Part shown: positions 11,507-21,376 of the stretch, piece by piece | Position numbering within the stretch: position 1 is the stretch's first letter | How the letters are laid out: each line of letters begins with the position of its first letter | Source: Ramularia collo-cygni | Taxonomy: Eukaryota > Ascomycota > Dothideomycetes > Mycosphaerellales > Mycosphaerellaceae | Length of the DNA: 64,000 bases | Assembly: GCF_900074925.1 (NCBI RefSeq) | Contig: NW_019716256.1 | Location: 1,768,433 to 1,832,432 of the forward strand | Direction: 5' to 3' | Notes under the pieces: generated by a model | Database searches by the model: none | What the model was told of the DNA's origin: nothing | Seen by the model: only the letters and a program-made list of their open reading frames with translations | Translations under genes and position numbers: made by a program

Positions 11507-12815
11507 TTTTTATTTTTGTTTTGTTTCTGAGGAGGAGAGGAGTTTAGAGGGGTGGTAATTAAGCGGATGGATGGTATGGATGGTATGAATTGTATGGATG
11601 GATGGTAGAGAAGGATAGTATGGATGGTATGGATGAAGACGCGATTCTCTCGCGCTGCTACTGTGTTGAGATAGATGTACCCAGGTCCCGTCTCTTTTCA
11701 TCTTGGGCAGGGGAAAGAAGATTACCCAGCGCTAAGGCACACCCTCTCGATTGGATTGTCCTCGCTACCTTAGTTAGGTACACAGCCCGGGGCATGTATT
11801 ACATTGCATTAGCGAAATGCAGGGCCGTCTTAATATAGGTAGTAAGGTACCTAGAAACTCGCTTCTTCCCTCCACTGCGATAAAATGCTATACACCCTCA
11901 TTAACTCGATTGTTTCCAGGCTGTTTTGTCGGGACATAGGATGGCTTTACCCCAATAGATTCAATCTTCCTCTATAAAAGTCCCTGCCTAACTCCTAATA
12001 GTAGGTATATTAGTACCGCACAATCGAGAAGGACGGGAAGGAATTCAAGGAAAAGGATCCTACTTCCCTCGCTCGCTCGCTACTTCCCTCGCTACCTAAG
12101 CGATACCTAGGTGCCTTAGCGTTAATTAGCCGAGAAGGATTCGTATAAATCATTTATCAGGACAATCGATAAGGTAAGAAGGATGTGACTTTTTCATCTT
12201 CTTCTTCTTTATCTTCATCTTCAATTATTAGAGAGGTAGGGAGAGAACCCCTTTTCCGTACACATATATATATAATACATGTTAAACTCACCCTCTCCGC
12301 TAGGAAGAAGGAGAAGGAGAAGGAGAAGGAGAAGGAGAAGGAGAAGGAGAAGGAGAAGAAGAGGTAGAAGTATAAGTAGAAGTAGTAGGTAAAGTTTAGT
12401 GCGCTCTAAGCCTACCTAAGAGATGAGATAATAAAAAGAATGAACAAACTCTAGAAACCCTAGACTTACCTCCCACTTACCTGACCCACTACCAGGAATT
12501 TTGTTAGGAACATATATATACATACCTTACCTCACCTCACCCATCTCCAAGCCTCAATAATCCACCNCACTACACCACACTACCTCGACAATGATTCCTC
12601 ACCTCTCTTATAAATGGCTCCCGAGGAGGAAATAAAAGGTGTGGGGTAGGGATATATAAACAATACAAGTCCCCCTCGAAATATCATTCCAGACCATTGC
12701 CCCAGAGGTACAGTACAGTACAACACGCCCATTTTTTTCCCTTCCTGTCGTTATTCCCATCCTATACTCAAGCACCCCGCCTGCCTCACATCCACCTCTC
12801 AAGATATGAATCCAT
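11507..12815. other. repeat-rich intergenic region
   Basis: 1.3 kb without a recognisable gene. It holds a GGATGGTAT-type run at about 11565-11640, CGCTCGCTCGC near 12070, many TACCTA/TAGGTA words, and the hexanucleotide repeat listed separately. Between 11830 and 12540 TA is common and CA/TG scarce, which suggests old RIP-decayed repeat sequence without recognisable ends. Confidence 0.45.
12303..12362. repeat. (GGAGAA)n microsatellite
   Basis: About nine tandem copies of GGAGAA, purine-only on the plus strand and followed by related GAAG/GTAG words. It is probably not coding, because no supported gene overlaps it. Confidence 0.85.
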
Positions 12816-14511
12816 CTACCCCTCACTCCNCGCCTCCCACAGATAAATCACACCAAAAGCCAAAAACGCCACGGCTCCTCCGACGGTGACGACTCGGAGA
12901 CTGACCCTCCCGGCCAAAGCCCTGCCTCCGGCGACGGCGAGTCCCGTGCAGCAGGCATGCCCAACAATGGCGCCCAAGGTGACCAGCCAGTAATCCTGCC
13001 CGGCGGCCATGGCGATGGTCGCGATTTGACTGCGATCGCCCCACTCGCCGAGAAAGGTCATGATAAAAGTGCTCACCCAGGCGGGGGAGAGGACGATTTC
13101 GAGAAGGTTGCGAATGCCTCCCAGGGTAGAGGAGGGGCGAGGTTTGGAGGGGGATGGAGAGCGAGAGAGGGGAGGACTGGGTTCCCTCCTTCCGGATTCG
13201 AGTTCGTAGGGAGAGGGTTTGCTGGATCTTCCCTGTCGGGAGTGGTGGTGTGCTTCACTCTCTTCCAATTCCGCCTCGACCTCGCGCATTTCCTCGCCAA
13301 TGCCGGCATCCTTGTCCATGGTCAGACCTTCCTTCAACGACCTCGCTCCGAAGACGAGGAAGAGGATGGCTGCGGCAAAAGTTGTGAGTCGTTTTGGGAG
13401 GAGGGAAGGGAAGGCGTGACCCAGGATGGCGGAGAGAACGGTCATGGCGATCAAGGCGGTCAAGGCGGCGGAGAAGACCAGTAATCTAGAATGACGCATT
13501 GCCATGAGGGCGGCGACGAGGAAGGTCTTGTCGCCGATTTCGGAGAATATTATCATCGTAAAGGACAGGACAAAGGAGTGGAACCATTCATGCCATGAAT
13601 CTCCCTCTCCTGGATGGAGGGGTGCTGTTTGTGAGGGAGTGGATTCTTGATGTTGTGGAGGAGGATTCGTCTTGGGTTTCTTGGGATTCGTCTTTCCCTC
13701 GGTATCCGGCATGGTATCCACCAACCACTTATCCCTCCCCTGTCGGTCGGCGATGGGAGGACTCGCGTCGGACGTGGCAATCTTGGGATCGGGATGGGGG
13801 ATGTTGTGTGGTTTCNCCGGCAGATTCTTGGGCTTCTCCATCCCATTGTACTCTCCACTGCCAGCGGGTTTGGAGGCATCTCCCACCACCTTCCCCGTAA
13901 TGGCATCCTTTCCATCCTTGGAAATCAATGGCTTCTTCTTCTTCTGCTCCTCACTCTCCGGCAATGGAGGCGCTTCCTTGGGAGGCTGCGGTTTGTTCTC
14001 CACCTTGGGTTTGTTGGCCTTTTCACTGATCCCTCCCTCGGTTCCCGTGGTTCCCTTCTTGGGCAACAATCGGTTCTCATCATCCATGACTCCATCATTC
14101 TTCTCGGGAATCTTCCCTAACGATGCCGTCCGTTCGGATTTGACCTCTTCCTCCTCATCCGTCAAGACGTCCTTGCTCTTCGTCTTCTTCTTTTTGTNCG
14201 AGTCCTCCTTTTCGCCATCATCGGGGGTTCGGTCGACAAACGGGCCGGCGTGGGGGAGTCCGTCGTGTCCATCTAGGGAGTGGGTTAGAAATTGTGCGCC
14301 ATCTTCCATCAATTCAAGTCGACCCACCGACGGGCGCATTCTTGGTGCCGACATAGGGTTTGGGCGTGTTGGCGGCGGATGCGGGTGCGGGCGCATGATT
14401 CAAGGCGAGAATGTCTTCATTGGTGAGAATGTCCTTGGTTTCGGTGGTGGAAATGGCAATGCTGGCGGGCGCGAGGAGGAGCCAGAGCGGCGATGCGCGA
14501 TGGAGGCGCAT
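12816..14511 (-). CDS. GDT1: GDT1/TMEM165-family Golgi cation transporter
   Basis: Membrane exchanger that supplies the Golgi with Mn2+/Ca2+ for glycosylation and manages cytosolic calcium. Exon 1 (14511-14328) encodes a signal peptide (LWLLLAPASIAIS). A 55-nt intron with GTGGGT donor, CTAAC branch and CTAG acceptor leads to exon 2 (14272-12816), for 546 residues in all. The family hallmark E-x-G-D-(K/R)-(T/S) occurs twice: EIGDKTFL and EWGDRSQI, each opening a three-helix half. A roughly 200-residue Lys/Pro/Glu-rich spacer lies before the first half and a Ser/Arg-rich loop lies between the halves. This is longer than yeast Gdt1 (280 residues), and the extra length is the disordered N-terminal region. 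Three N bases fall inside codons. Confidence 0.88.
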
Positions 14512-15205
14512 GGTGGGTGGTGGATGTGATGCGATAAAACTTGGTAAAGGAGGGAATGACAGACAAGTGAAGGGAATGGCCAAAACAACGGGGAATCAAA
14601 TGGGAGGTGGTAGTACAGTAGATGGAAAGAATGAAGCTGATTCCAAGGAAATGGAAGTCTCCTGGTCGACATGACCAAAAGGAAGCCCAAGCCAAGTCTG
14701 GGCGCATCGCCCGGCATCTCCCAAACATGGAATCCAGGGATTTATTTGGACGATCCGCCCCGCCACGACTCAAAGCTTCAAAGGAAGTCAGGGAAAAAGG
14801 CAGGCAGGGTTCATCAAGATTCGACTCTTTGCTCGCGTGCCGTCCATTCCGTCGGCTTCTTCTTCTTCCACCCGCTCTCTTCTTGTCCCTTTCTTCATCA
14901 TCATCATCTCATCATCATTATCTATCAGCCATCAACCTTNCATTCAACAACATGTTTCTCATCATCTACTTACACTCTCTTTTCTCCCTACGCAACTACC
15001 TTGTTTTATCTTCAAAATTGCATGGAAAGGCACTGCCACAAGTTACAACACCAACACCAACAAGGTTCCGCCCGCCAATGCTTGGTACTACTAGTTAGCT
15101 CTCCCGGCTTTAGCTCCGCCTGATATAGAAATAAATAGGAGCCTCCGATTAATCATCACATTGAAATACATCCTACTAAGGTCACGGGTACATCCTCCCT
15201 CGTAT
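14512..15205. other. intergenic, no gene recognised
   Basis: Upstream of the GDT1 start and downstream of the next gene's stop. Short open frames overlap without features. A TCATCATCATC run lies near 14896-14920. Nothing else is supported. Confidence 0.5.
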
Positions 15206-16342
15206 TCACCACCAATCCAATCTCCCCTCCTTCATAGCAACCTCCAACTTCCCCTCCACAACCCCCACCTCACCCTCTCCCATATACACCTCTCCAATTC
15301 CATCCACCACCTCACCAGCAACTTTCTCCACTTCCAAATACCTCTCAATTTCCCCCCTCTCCCTCTCCAACAACCCCTCCGACATCCACCCCTCCACAAC
15401 CCCCTCAACCCTCCCCTTCCCCCTCTTAGCCTCCTCCACAACCTCCCCAAACACCTCCCCTGCCTTGTTATACACCATCTCAAGCCACTCCACTACTATC
15501 TCAAACCCTGACTCAACCTTCTCCTCCCTCAACCCAACTTTCAACTTCCCTAATACAACTGCCAACTCCCCACCAGCCCTCCGCACCAATTCCCTGGCCT
15601 CCTCGCCTCGAAATTCAAAGAATTCCACATACCCCTCCCGCATACCCTCCTCCGTCCATCCTTCCAATCTCCCGAATTCTTCCAGCCCTTCCCTCACATC
15701 CTGGCGAAAGGAATCTTCCAATCCACTGAATTCCTCTACTAATCTCTTGCTTTCATTCGCTTCCTCCATCAAATTCTCAGAGACTGATAGTGCTGATGAT
15801 GATGGTGATGAGGATGATGAGGATGAAGATGATGGCAATGAAGATGATGCAAGCGCCGTCAAATTCCTCACCAAAATAAACGTCCCCAAACCCGTATACG
15901 GCAACGCGGGCGACAAGTTCGTGAGCTGTTCCAATGAGGTGAGGAGAGGTTTTAGAGGTGTTGTGGTGTCGAATTCCGTGGATTGTGGTGACGCCGATCG
16001 TGATGATAATGAGGAGGAGGAAGGGGAGGAAGACGGCAGGGAGAGATACGCTAGGAGGAGGAGGAAGATGAGGGGAATGATGTAGAAGATGGGATTGCGG
16101 GATTTTGGAGTTGTGAGGGTGGGGATGCTTTTCTTCTTCTCTTTCTCTTTCTTTTCGCGGGATGATTTCTTGGAATCATCATCATCGTCGTCGTCGATTT
16201 TCGGCTCGAAGAATGCTACGCCGCGACGACGGCGGGGGGTTGTTGAAGTTGCTTCATCTGTAGTCGTTGTTGTTGGTGGTATTGGTGGTGGCGATAATGA
16301 TGGAACCTCCTGCCGAGTAGATTCCGATTCCAATTCCGCCAT
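15206..16342 (-). CDS. unrecognised single-pass membrane protein
   Basis: A single-exon frame of 378 residues that I do not recognise. In order: a Ser/Thr/Pro-rich N-terminus, an acidic run (seven Asp near residue 50), a Lys/Glu-rich basic stretch (KKEKEKKK), one strong hydrophobic segment at about residues 84-104 (FYIIPLIFLLLLAYL), serine runs, then a highly charged Glu/Val/Gly-rich C-terminal half that may form coiled coils. The order basic stretch then hydrophobic segment suggests a cytosolic or nucleoplasmic N-terminus. The coding strand is so G-rich at third positions in the C-terminal half that the plus strand shows only five G between 15241 and 15480. Length and uninterrupted frame support a real gene, but the repetitive composition lowers certainty. 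Confidence 0.6.
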   Translation of the reverse strand: MAELESESTRQEVPSLSPPPIPPTTTTTDEATSTTPRRRRGVAFFEPKIDDDDDDDSKKSSREKKEKEKKKSIPTLTTPKSRNPIFYIIPLIFLLLLAYLSLPSSSPSSSSLSSRSASPQSTEFDTTTPLKPLLTSLEQLTNLSPALPYTGLGTFILVRNLTALASSSLPSSSSSSSSSPSSSALSVSENLMEEANESKRLVEEFSGLEDSFRQDVREGLEEFGRLEGWTEEGMREGYVEFFEFRGEEARELVRRAGGELAVVLGKLKVGLREEKVESGFEIVVEWLEMVYNKAGEVFGEVVEEAKRGKGRVEGVVEGWMSEGLLERERGEIERYLEVEKVAGEVVDGIGEVYMGEGEVGVVEGKLEVAMKEGRLDWW

Positions 16343-17038
16343 TTTCTTCTCAATTAATTATTGAATTCCTTTTAGTCTTGTACAGTCTTGGTTTCATGTA
16401 CCGATCCGAGTCCGACTATTCGGCGGGATTGAGTTGGTTGGTCGGTAGAATAGAATTTGGTGGAAATCTTGTTCTTTTTCTTGTTCGTGTTTTTGTTGCC
16501 CTTTGGTAGTAGTAGTATACTCTACACGAAACACATAAAAAGTCTCGCTGGTAAGTTAGGTAGATAGGTAAGTAAGTAGGTAGGTAGGATAGGTAGGTAG
16601 GTAAGTATCTTCAACACCCAAGCAAGAAATCACAAATGACCGCTTGCGGTATAGGAATTTCCCCGTATGATGAGAGAGGCATTTGTGTGTGTGTATGTGT
16701 AGGTGTGTATGCCGCATCCGGATGTCTTTGATGAAATTCTTCATTTTTCGTTTCTTCATATCAATGTATATAAAGAACATTTGGAATGGAGAATAAATAG
16801 GGTAGGCCGCTTGTTGTTGTCAATAGATGAAATAATTGATAACGTTAGAGGGACAGATGTAGTTGAGGGGAGGGGGAGGTTTCATTTCATTTCATTGCGA
16901 AGAAGGAGGAGGAAAAGGGGATTTCAATACTAGTGGCTAGAATAGAATGCAAACTACATTCCACTCCAAATAACCATCCCCTCCACCTCCAAAATTCAAC
17001 CCATCCCCATCCATCTATCCATCCCCCATCCCACAAAA
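16343..17038. other. intergenic, no gene recognised
   Basis: Between the membrane-protein start and the 3' end of the HsbA-like gene. It contains the GTAG/GTAA microsatellite listed separately and a TG-rich run at about 16684-16708. No gene is supported. Confidence 0.5.
16551..16606. repeat. GTAG/GTAA tetranucleotide repeat
   Basis: Imperfect tandem run of GTAG and GTAA words over about 56 bases, with no overlap to a supported gene. Confidence 0.8.
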
Positions 17039-17677
17039 TCACATAGTAATAGGCGCCAAAGGCACCCCCCCAAAAGCCACCACCCCCCTCCTCCAATCCG
17101 CATCAATAGCAGCCACAGGTTCCGCCGCCGCAGGAACGGTCAAGAGATTTAATTTCGGCGCCACGGCGATCAAACTCAAAGTATCATGATCGTAAGAAAT
17201 CAAATTCAATGAAGAGGCGGTTTCGGAGGTGAAGCCTGCGGTGTCGATGAGGGGTTTTTTGGCGATGAGGGCGTTGACTGTGCGGGTTATGTCGGGTTGG
17301 ATTGGGGAGGCTACGATTTGGATTATGCGGTTGGAGTCGGGGATTGATTCTATTATTGGGGGTGGGGTGGTTAGATTTGATGTACAAGTGAGGTGCTTTT
17401 GGGAAAAAGACGTACGAGGTTTAATCGTCATAGCATCATAGTAAGCAATTCGATTCGTCCGATTCACCTCCGCGAAGGATTCCCGAATGAAGGCGTATTC
17501 TGCCACGCCGCCATTGTAGGTTTCTGCTGCGAGGGTGAGGGTGTTGATTGCGGCGTCCAGACGGCGGAGATCTTGGATTAGGAGGTCGGTTCCTTCGTCG
17601 CGGGGAGTGTTGGTGGAGAGGGGGGTTGCTAGGGCTGTGAAGGCTGATGTAGCGAGGAGGAAGAGGGAGGGGAGCAT
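17039..17677 (-). CDS. HsbA-like secreted cell-surface protein
   Basis: Probable member of the hydrophobic surface-binding protein A family (cell-wall galactomannoprotein type), secreted helical proteins thought to coat hydrophobic surfaces. The start gives a signal peptide of about 18 residues (FLLATSAFTALA). Then comes the family-like opening DLRRLDAAINTLTLAAETYNGG. I infer an intron at 17415-17350: GTACGT donor, CTAAC branch, TAG acceptor, 66 nt. It keeps frame and has no stop, so an unspliced reading also looks open. Spliced, the protein is 190 residues (exons 17677-17416 and 17349-17039). The intron is preferred because the residues it would encode break the helical pattern. The family call is moderate; function is known only from the family. 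Confidence 0.62.
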   Translation of the reverse strand: MLPSLFLLATSAFTALATPLSTNTPRDEGTDLLIQDLRRLDAAINTLTLAAETYNGGVAEYAFIRESFAEVNRTNRIAYYDAMTIKPRTSFSQKHLTCTSNLTTPPPIIESIPDSNRIIQIVASPIQPDITRTVNALIAKKPLIDTAGFTSETASSLNLISYDHDTLSLIAVAPKLNLLTVPAAAEPVAAIDADWRRGVVAFGGVPLAPITM

Positions 17678-18101
17678 TTTTCTAGTTTTTTTGCGGGGGG
17701 GTTTTTCCTATGATGTTGAGGGGGAATTGAAAGCGGAGGAGGAAAGCTGGGAGGAGGAATGAGTGAGATACTTCTACTTTGATTTGGATGGGATTATGGA
17801 AGACGCCGTTCGGTGACGAGGCGTGAAGTCAAACGCGTGCAAGACGAGATGCCGAGGTGGTGTTGACGGTTGATGCCGTGGGAGGGAAATTCAGGGTTAG
17901 GGTTGGGGTAGTGCATGGTTCGGGGAACTGAATAATCCCACGACTTTATCGTTCAAGAAGGATGGGTATGTCTGTCAAGCACATTGGCAACAATATGAGC
18001 CACAAGCATCGACTCACATGGAAACGAATATATATCTTCACGGGAGGCTACCATTAAATGAGTGCGTGGAATTTTCTCGTTGGAAGTCGGGCCCGTAGAG
18101 G
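17678..18101. other. divergent intergenic region
   Basis: Likely shared upstream region of the HsbA-like gene (-) and the GT90 gene (+). It is 424 bases long with no gene and no site that I would name. Confidence 0.5.
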
Positions 18102-19811
18102 ATGAAGATTGGAGTGCGGATTGTGTCGCTACTGGCGATTTCCATCACAGGGGCTTTCCTCCTCCTTCTCCTCCATCAATATCGACAATGGACGGAGCGG
18201 AATATACGGCCCGCGGGTCATTTCACGGAAAGCTGCTCGCTGGACGACAATCATTGGATCGATGACATGATTCGCGATGCGGAATGGAAATCCGAGCATT
18301 TTCTCGAAGCGGATCCGACCAGTCTTGCAATCGCAGCGGCGGCATATCGAGTGCGAAGAGGTCGACATCCCCCGCCGGGCTTTGATGTGTGGTTTGCGTG
18401 GGGGAAAAAGCATCATCGGGTCATGGTCGAGGAGTTTTTTGATCAGATTTATGAAGATTTGGAGCCTTATTGGGGTGTCTCCCCTCAAAACATTCGAGAT
18501 TCCGTTGATTCATGGCCTTCTGATGTTCTTGGAATTCGGAATGGAAAAGTACTGGACTTCAACAAGGAGAGATTTCGGACTCGGACTTGGGCCATGATGT
18601 TAAAGGAGATTTCACCTTTTCTCCCAGATGTTGACTTGGCTGTCAACGCACTGGACGAGCCTCGGATCTTGGTGTCCAAGGATGTGATGGATGGGCATCT
18701 CCAAGACGCATCCAAGCAGAAGATACGCATGATGTCCATTCCTACTTCCCAAATTTCTCCCACTTTCCAACGACGGAAGATGGAGCAAAGCAGTGCACCA
18801 AAAGCCCGAATGGATGTCACAAATGTGGACTCCTACCACGCCGCGTTGAAAGCCAGTTGCGGAGATGGCCATCCCACCATCAACAACCCATCCTCCATCA
18901 AAACCAACACCATGGTAGCACAGGATATCTGCGCAAACCCCCACCTCACATCACAACACGGCTTCCTCATCGAACCAGCAACCATTCATTTCTCCACCTC
19001 CCTGATCCCAGTCTTCAGCGCTTCCAAAACCAGCATCAACAACGACATCCTCCTCCCCGAACCCGCCTACTACTACGACCAATTCCACCTCTTCTCCTCC
19101 CAAGACTTCTGGTCCTACTTCCGAAGCCCCATCCCCTGGACCCACAAAACCCACGCCCTCATCTGGAGAGGAGGTGCAACAGGCGGCATCCCCCGTCCCA
19201 CCACCTGGTCAAACTTCCACCGCCACCGCTTCGTCACAGCAATGAACGCCACCACCACCACCACCACCGACAAACCCCCCGAAATCTCCCCCGAATGGCT
19301 CCACCAAATCAGCAACGTAGCCTTCACATCCCTCTCCTGCAACCCCCACCTCTCCACCCCCGAAACCTGCAACGCCCTCACCCAGCACTTCCACCTCGAA
19401 TCCCACCTCCCAATGCACCAACAATTCACCCACAAATACCTCCCCGACATCGACGGAAACACTCTCTCANGCCGTTTTCGAGAATTCCTCCTCAGCACCA
19501 GCGCGCCCTTGAAATCCACCATTTTCAAAGAATGGCATGATCATCGCCTCCTGGCGTGGAAACATTACATTCCCGTGAGCATTGCTTTGGGGGAGGAGAT
19601 TTATGAAATTTTGAGATTCTTTTTGGGGGATGAGAGGGTTTGTGCGAATGATGCCGCTGGGGAGAGAATTGCGGGGAGTGGCAAGGGGTGGGCGGAGAGG
19701 GTGTTGGGGAGGGAGGATATGTTGTTGTATTTGTGGAGGGTTGTGTTGGAGTTTGCGAGGGTTGGGGAGGAGGAGAGGGATTTGGTGGGGTTTGTGGGGG
19801 ATTTGTTGTGA
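18102..19811 (+). CDS. GT90/CAP10-family glycosyltransferase
   Basis: Type II Golgi membrane protein related to cryptococcal CAP10 and beta-1,2-xylosyltransferases, which decorate fungal glycans. A single exon of 569 residues: short N-terminal tail, membrane anchor at about residues 8-24 (LLAISITGAFLLLLL), a stem, then the catalytic region. Family-like features are FDVWFAWGKKH near residue 95, an acidic stretch YYDQFHLFSSQDFW, the glycine-rich WRGGATGG preceding an Arg-containing segment, and KYLPDIDGNTLS followed by RFREFLLSTSAPLKSTIFKEW, which resembles the nucleotide-sugar site of the family (D/EGN...R..LL.S). An ATG at 18061 is out of frame. Codon use changes within the gene: C-ending codons dominate from about 18900 to 19500, G-ending ones after 19560. 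Confidence 0.87.
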   Translation: MKIGVRIVSLLAISITGAFLLLLLHQYRQWTERNIRPAGHFTESCSLDDNHWIDDMIRDAEWKSEHFLEADPTSLAIAAAAYRVRRGRHPPPGFDVWFAWGKKHHRVMVEEFFDQIYEDLEPYWGVSPQNIRDSVDSWPSDVLGIRNGKVLDFNKERFRTRTWAMMLKEISPFLPDVDLAVNALDEPRILVSKDVMDGHLQDASKQKIRMMSIPTSQISPTFQRRKMEQSSAPKARMDVTNVDSYHAALKASCGDGHPTINNPSSIKTNTMVAQDICANPHLTSQHGFLIEPATIHFSTSLIPVFSASKTSINNDILLPEPAYYYDQFHLFSSQDFWSYFRSPIPWTHKTHALIWRGGATGGIPRPTTWSNFHRHRFVTAMNATTTTTTDKPPEISPEWLHQISNVAFTSLSCNPHLSTPETCNALTQHFHLESHLPMHQQFTHKYLPDIDGNTLSXRFREFLLSTSAPLKSTIFKEWHDHRLLAWKHYIPVSIALGEEIYEILRFFLGDERVCANDAAGERIAGSGKGWAERVLGREDMLLYLWRVVLEFARVGEEERDLVGFVGDLL

Positions 19812-20729
19812 TGTGAGGGAGGGAGGGGTGCATGCCAGAGCTGTTGATGTGAGAAATCATCAACGCAACTCCAGCGCCTTGGACTCACTCTTTTCGATTG
19901 GATTGAGAAATCACTCTGCTTGTAGCAAGGATTCTAGCAGGCCTAGAATTGTCGAGTTCGCAGAGATTGAGGCCTTGGGGACGTTGTGAGGATTACTGAG
20001 GATCTCTTGTTCTGATGAATGATTCTCATCTCGACAGTTCTGGCACTGGATGGAGCGAGCGAAGTTGGCATTGAAAGGGTGGAAATTTCTCTTTTCTAGG
20101 GGATGGAGATTTGTGCGGAACAGAACATTCGGTCCATTTGGAATGTTCCATCTATAGAAGCTTCTCATGTATTCGCGAGATAAAATTCATCTCTTGCTAG
20201 CCGAGACATTTTCTACTTTTTTTTCTGTCTGCTGGCGAGACTGGGATTTTTGAGTCTGGGACGTATCCTCTGAGAGAGGACCTTTCGAGGACGCGATGTC
20301 TATAGTCGAAGGGAATGTTAGACCTGGGGAGTTTTTCTCTTTTCTTTCTCTGTGATGTTAGACCGGCTTGGGATTCTAATGAGGTTCGGTTAGAACAAGC
20401 CGAATTTTCATGTGCTGGCCTCCCTATCGCCCTTTTTGTGAATCAAACGGGACGCATGTCTAGAGACTTGATAATATACAGACGTACCGAGTGACCGTGG
20501 AGTTTTGATTGGGTGGAGGATGGCCGGGAAACAAACGGAGAGATGTTGGAGAAGGGCAGGCAGACGATTGGAGGACATTGAACGATCTGATGTCGCTAGA
20601 ATTACTTATCTCTTTGGAGAGAGAGGGACTTTTAGTGCAGGGTGGACGGTCGCCCACTTACTCACTCACTGCTGATACATTTTTGTTCGGATTGTAATGG
20701 ATATTTCGTTCATAAGATGTTTCCTCGTT

Positions 20730-20741
20730 GGGGGGGGGGGN

Positions 20742-20803
<62 letters not shown>
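20730..20803. repeat. 74-base poly-G tract
   Basis: G at every position except an N at 20741. A run this long is rare in fungal chromosomes and may be inflated by sequencing or assembly; the N suggests low-quality consensus. It could also be a true G-quadruplex-forming tract. Confidence 0.9.
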
Positions 20804-20805
<2 letters not shown>

Positions 20806-20826
20806 GGTCGGCTTGCTGGGTTAGAA

Positions 20827-20892
20827 AGCAGCGTAGAATGTATTGAAGAGCTACAGGTCAGACAGCAGCGTGAAATGTATTGAAGAGCTACA
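20827..20892. repeat. 29-bp direct repeat pair
   Basis: Copies at 20827-20855 and 20864-20892 differ at two adjacent positions (AG versus GA) over 29 bases. They lie just right of the poly-G tract, so slippage in this stretch is plausible. Confidence 0.85.
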
Positions 20893-21168
20893 CACGCGAG
20901 TACTACGTCTGAGAATGAAAGATGATGAGAATGTACTTACCATCGCCAAAGAAGAGGCGCAGAGTACAGATGAATAGTCAAAAAAAGCCAGTGGTAGTCC
21001 TCGAAGAAGATTTATAAGACGAGGACCAAGAAGAAAAAAAAAGACAACGTGATTCATGAATACCAGAGCCGACTACATATCTCTAGAAAAGTTGACTCGT
21101 GTGCTGTGCTATGTATATCCGGATGTAGGTATAGACTCGACGGACCGTTTTCCGCCAACGTCTCACTT

Positions 21169-21376
21169 AAAAACGTGGGCAAAAAGTCAAGGTTAAAATT
21201 TTGAAGGTCATTTTAGAAAAGAGTCAGAAGTTTGCTTGATGGATGCGGTTGCGATTCGGAGGGCTACTCCTACAATCTATATATGATGCATGTCAAAAAA
21301 CGTGGCATCAGTCGGGGTTGAAATGAAGGTCATTTTAGGGAGAGTCAGAAGTTTGCTTGGTGGATGGGATTGCGAC
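21169..21376. repeat. diverged direct duplication
   Basis: Two copies, about 21169-21258 and 21294-21376, share long blocks such as GAAGGTCATTTTAG and GAGTCAGAAGTTTGCTTG with small indels between. Non-coding as far as I can see. Confidence 0.75.

Noticed and set aside
12185..12367. 60-residue frame ending in Lys/Glu repeats
   Set aside because: A direct translation of the GGAGAA microsatellite.
15206..16364. long plus-strand frames opposite the membrane-protein gene
   Set aside because: They are antisense shadows caused by the extreme strand composition and have low-complexity translations.
18857..19540. 227-residue plus-strand frame within the GT90 gene
   Set aside because: Pro/His/Arg low-complexity reading in another frame of the C-rich part of the real gene.
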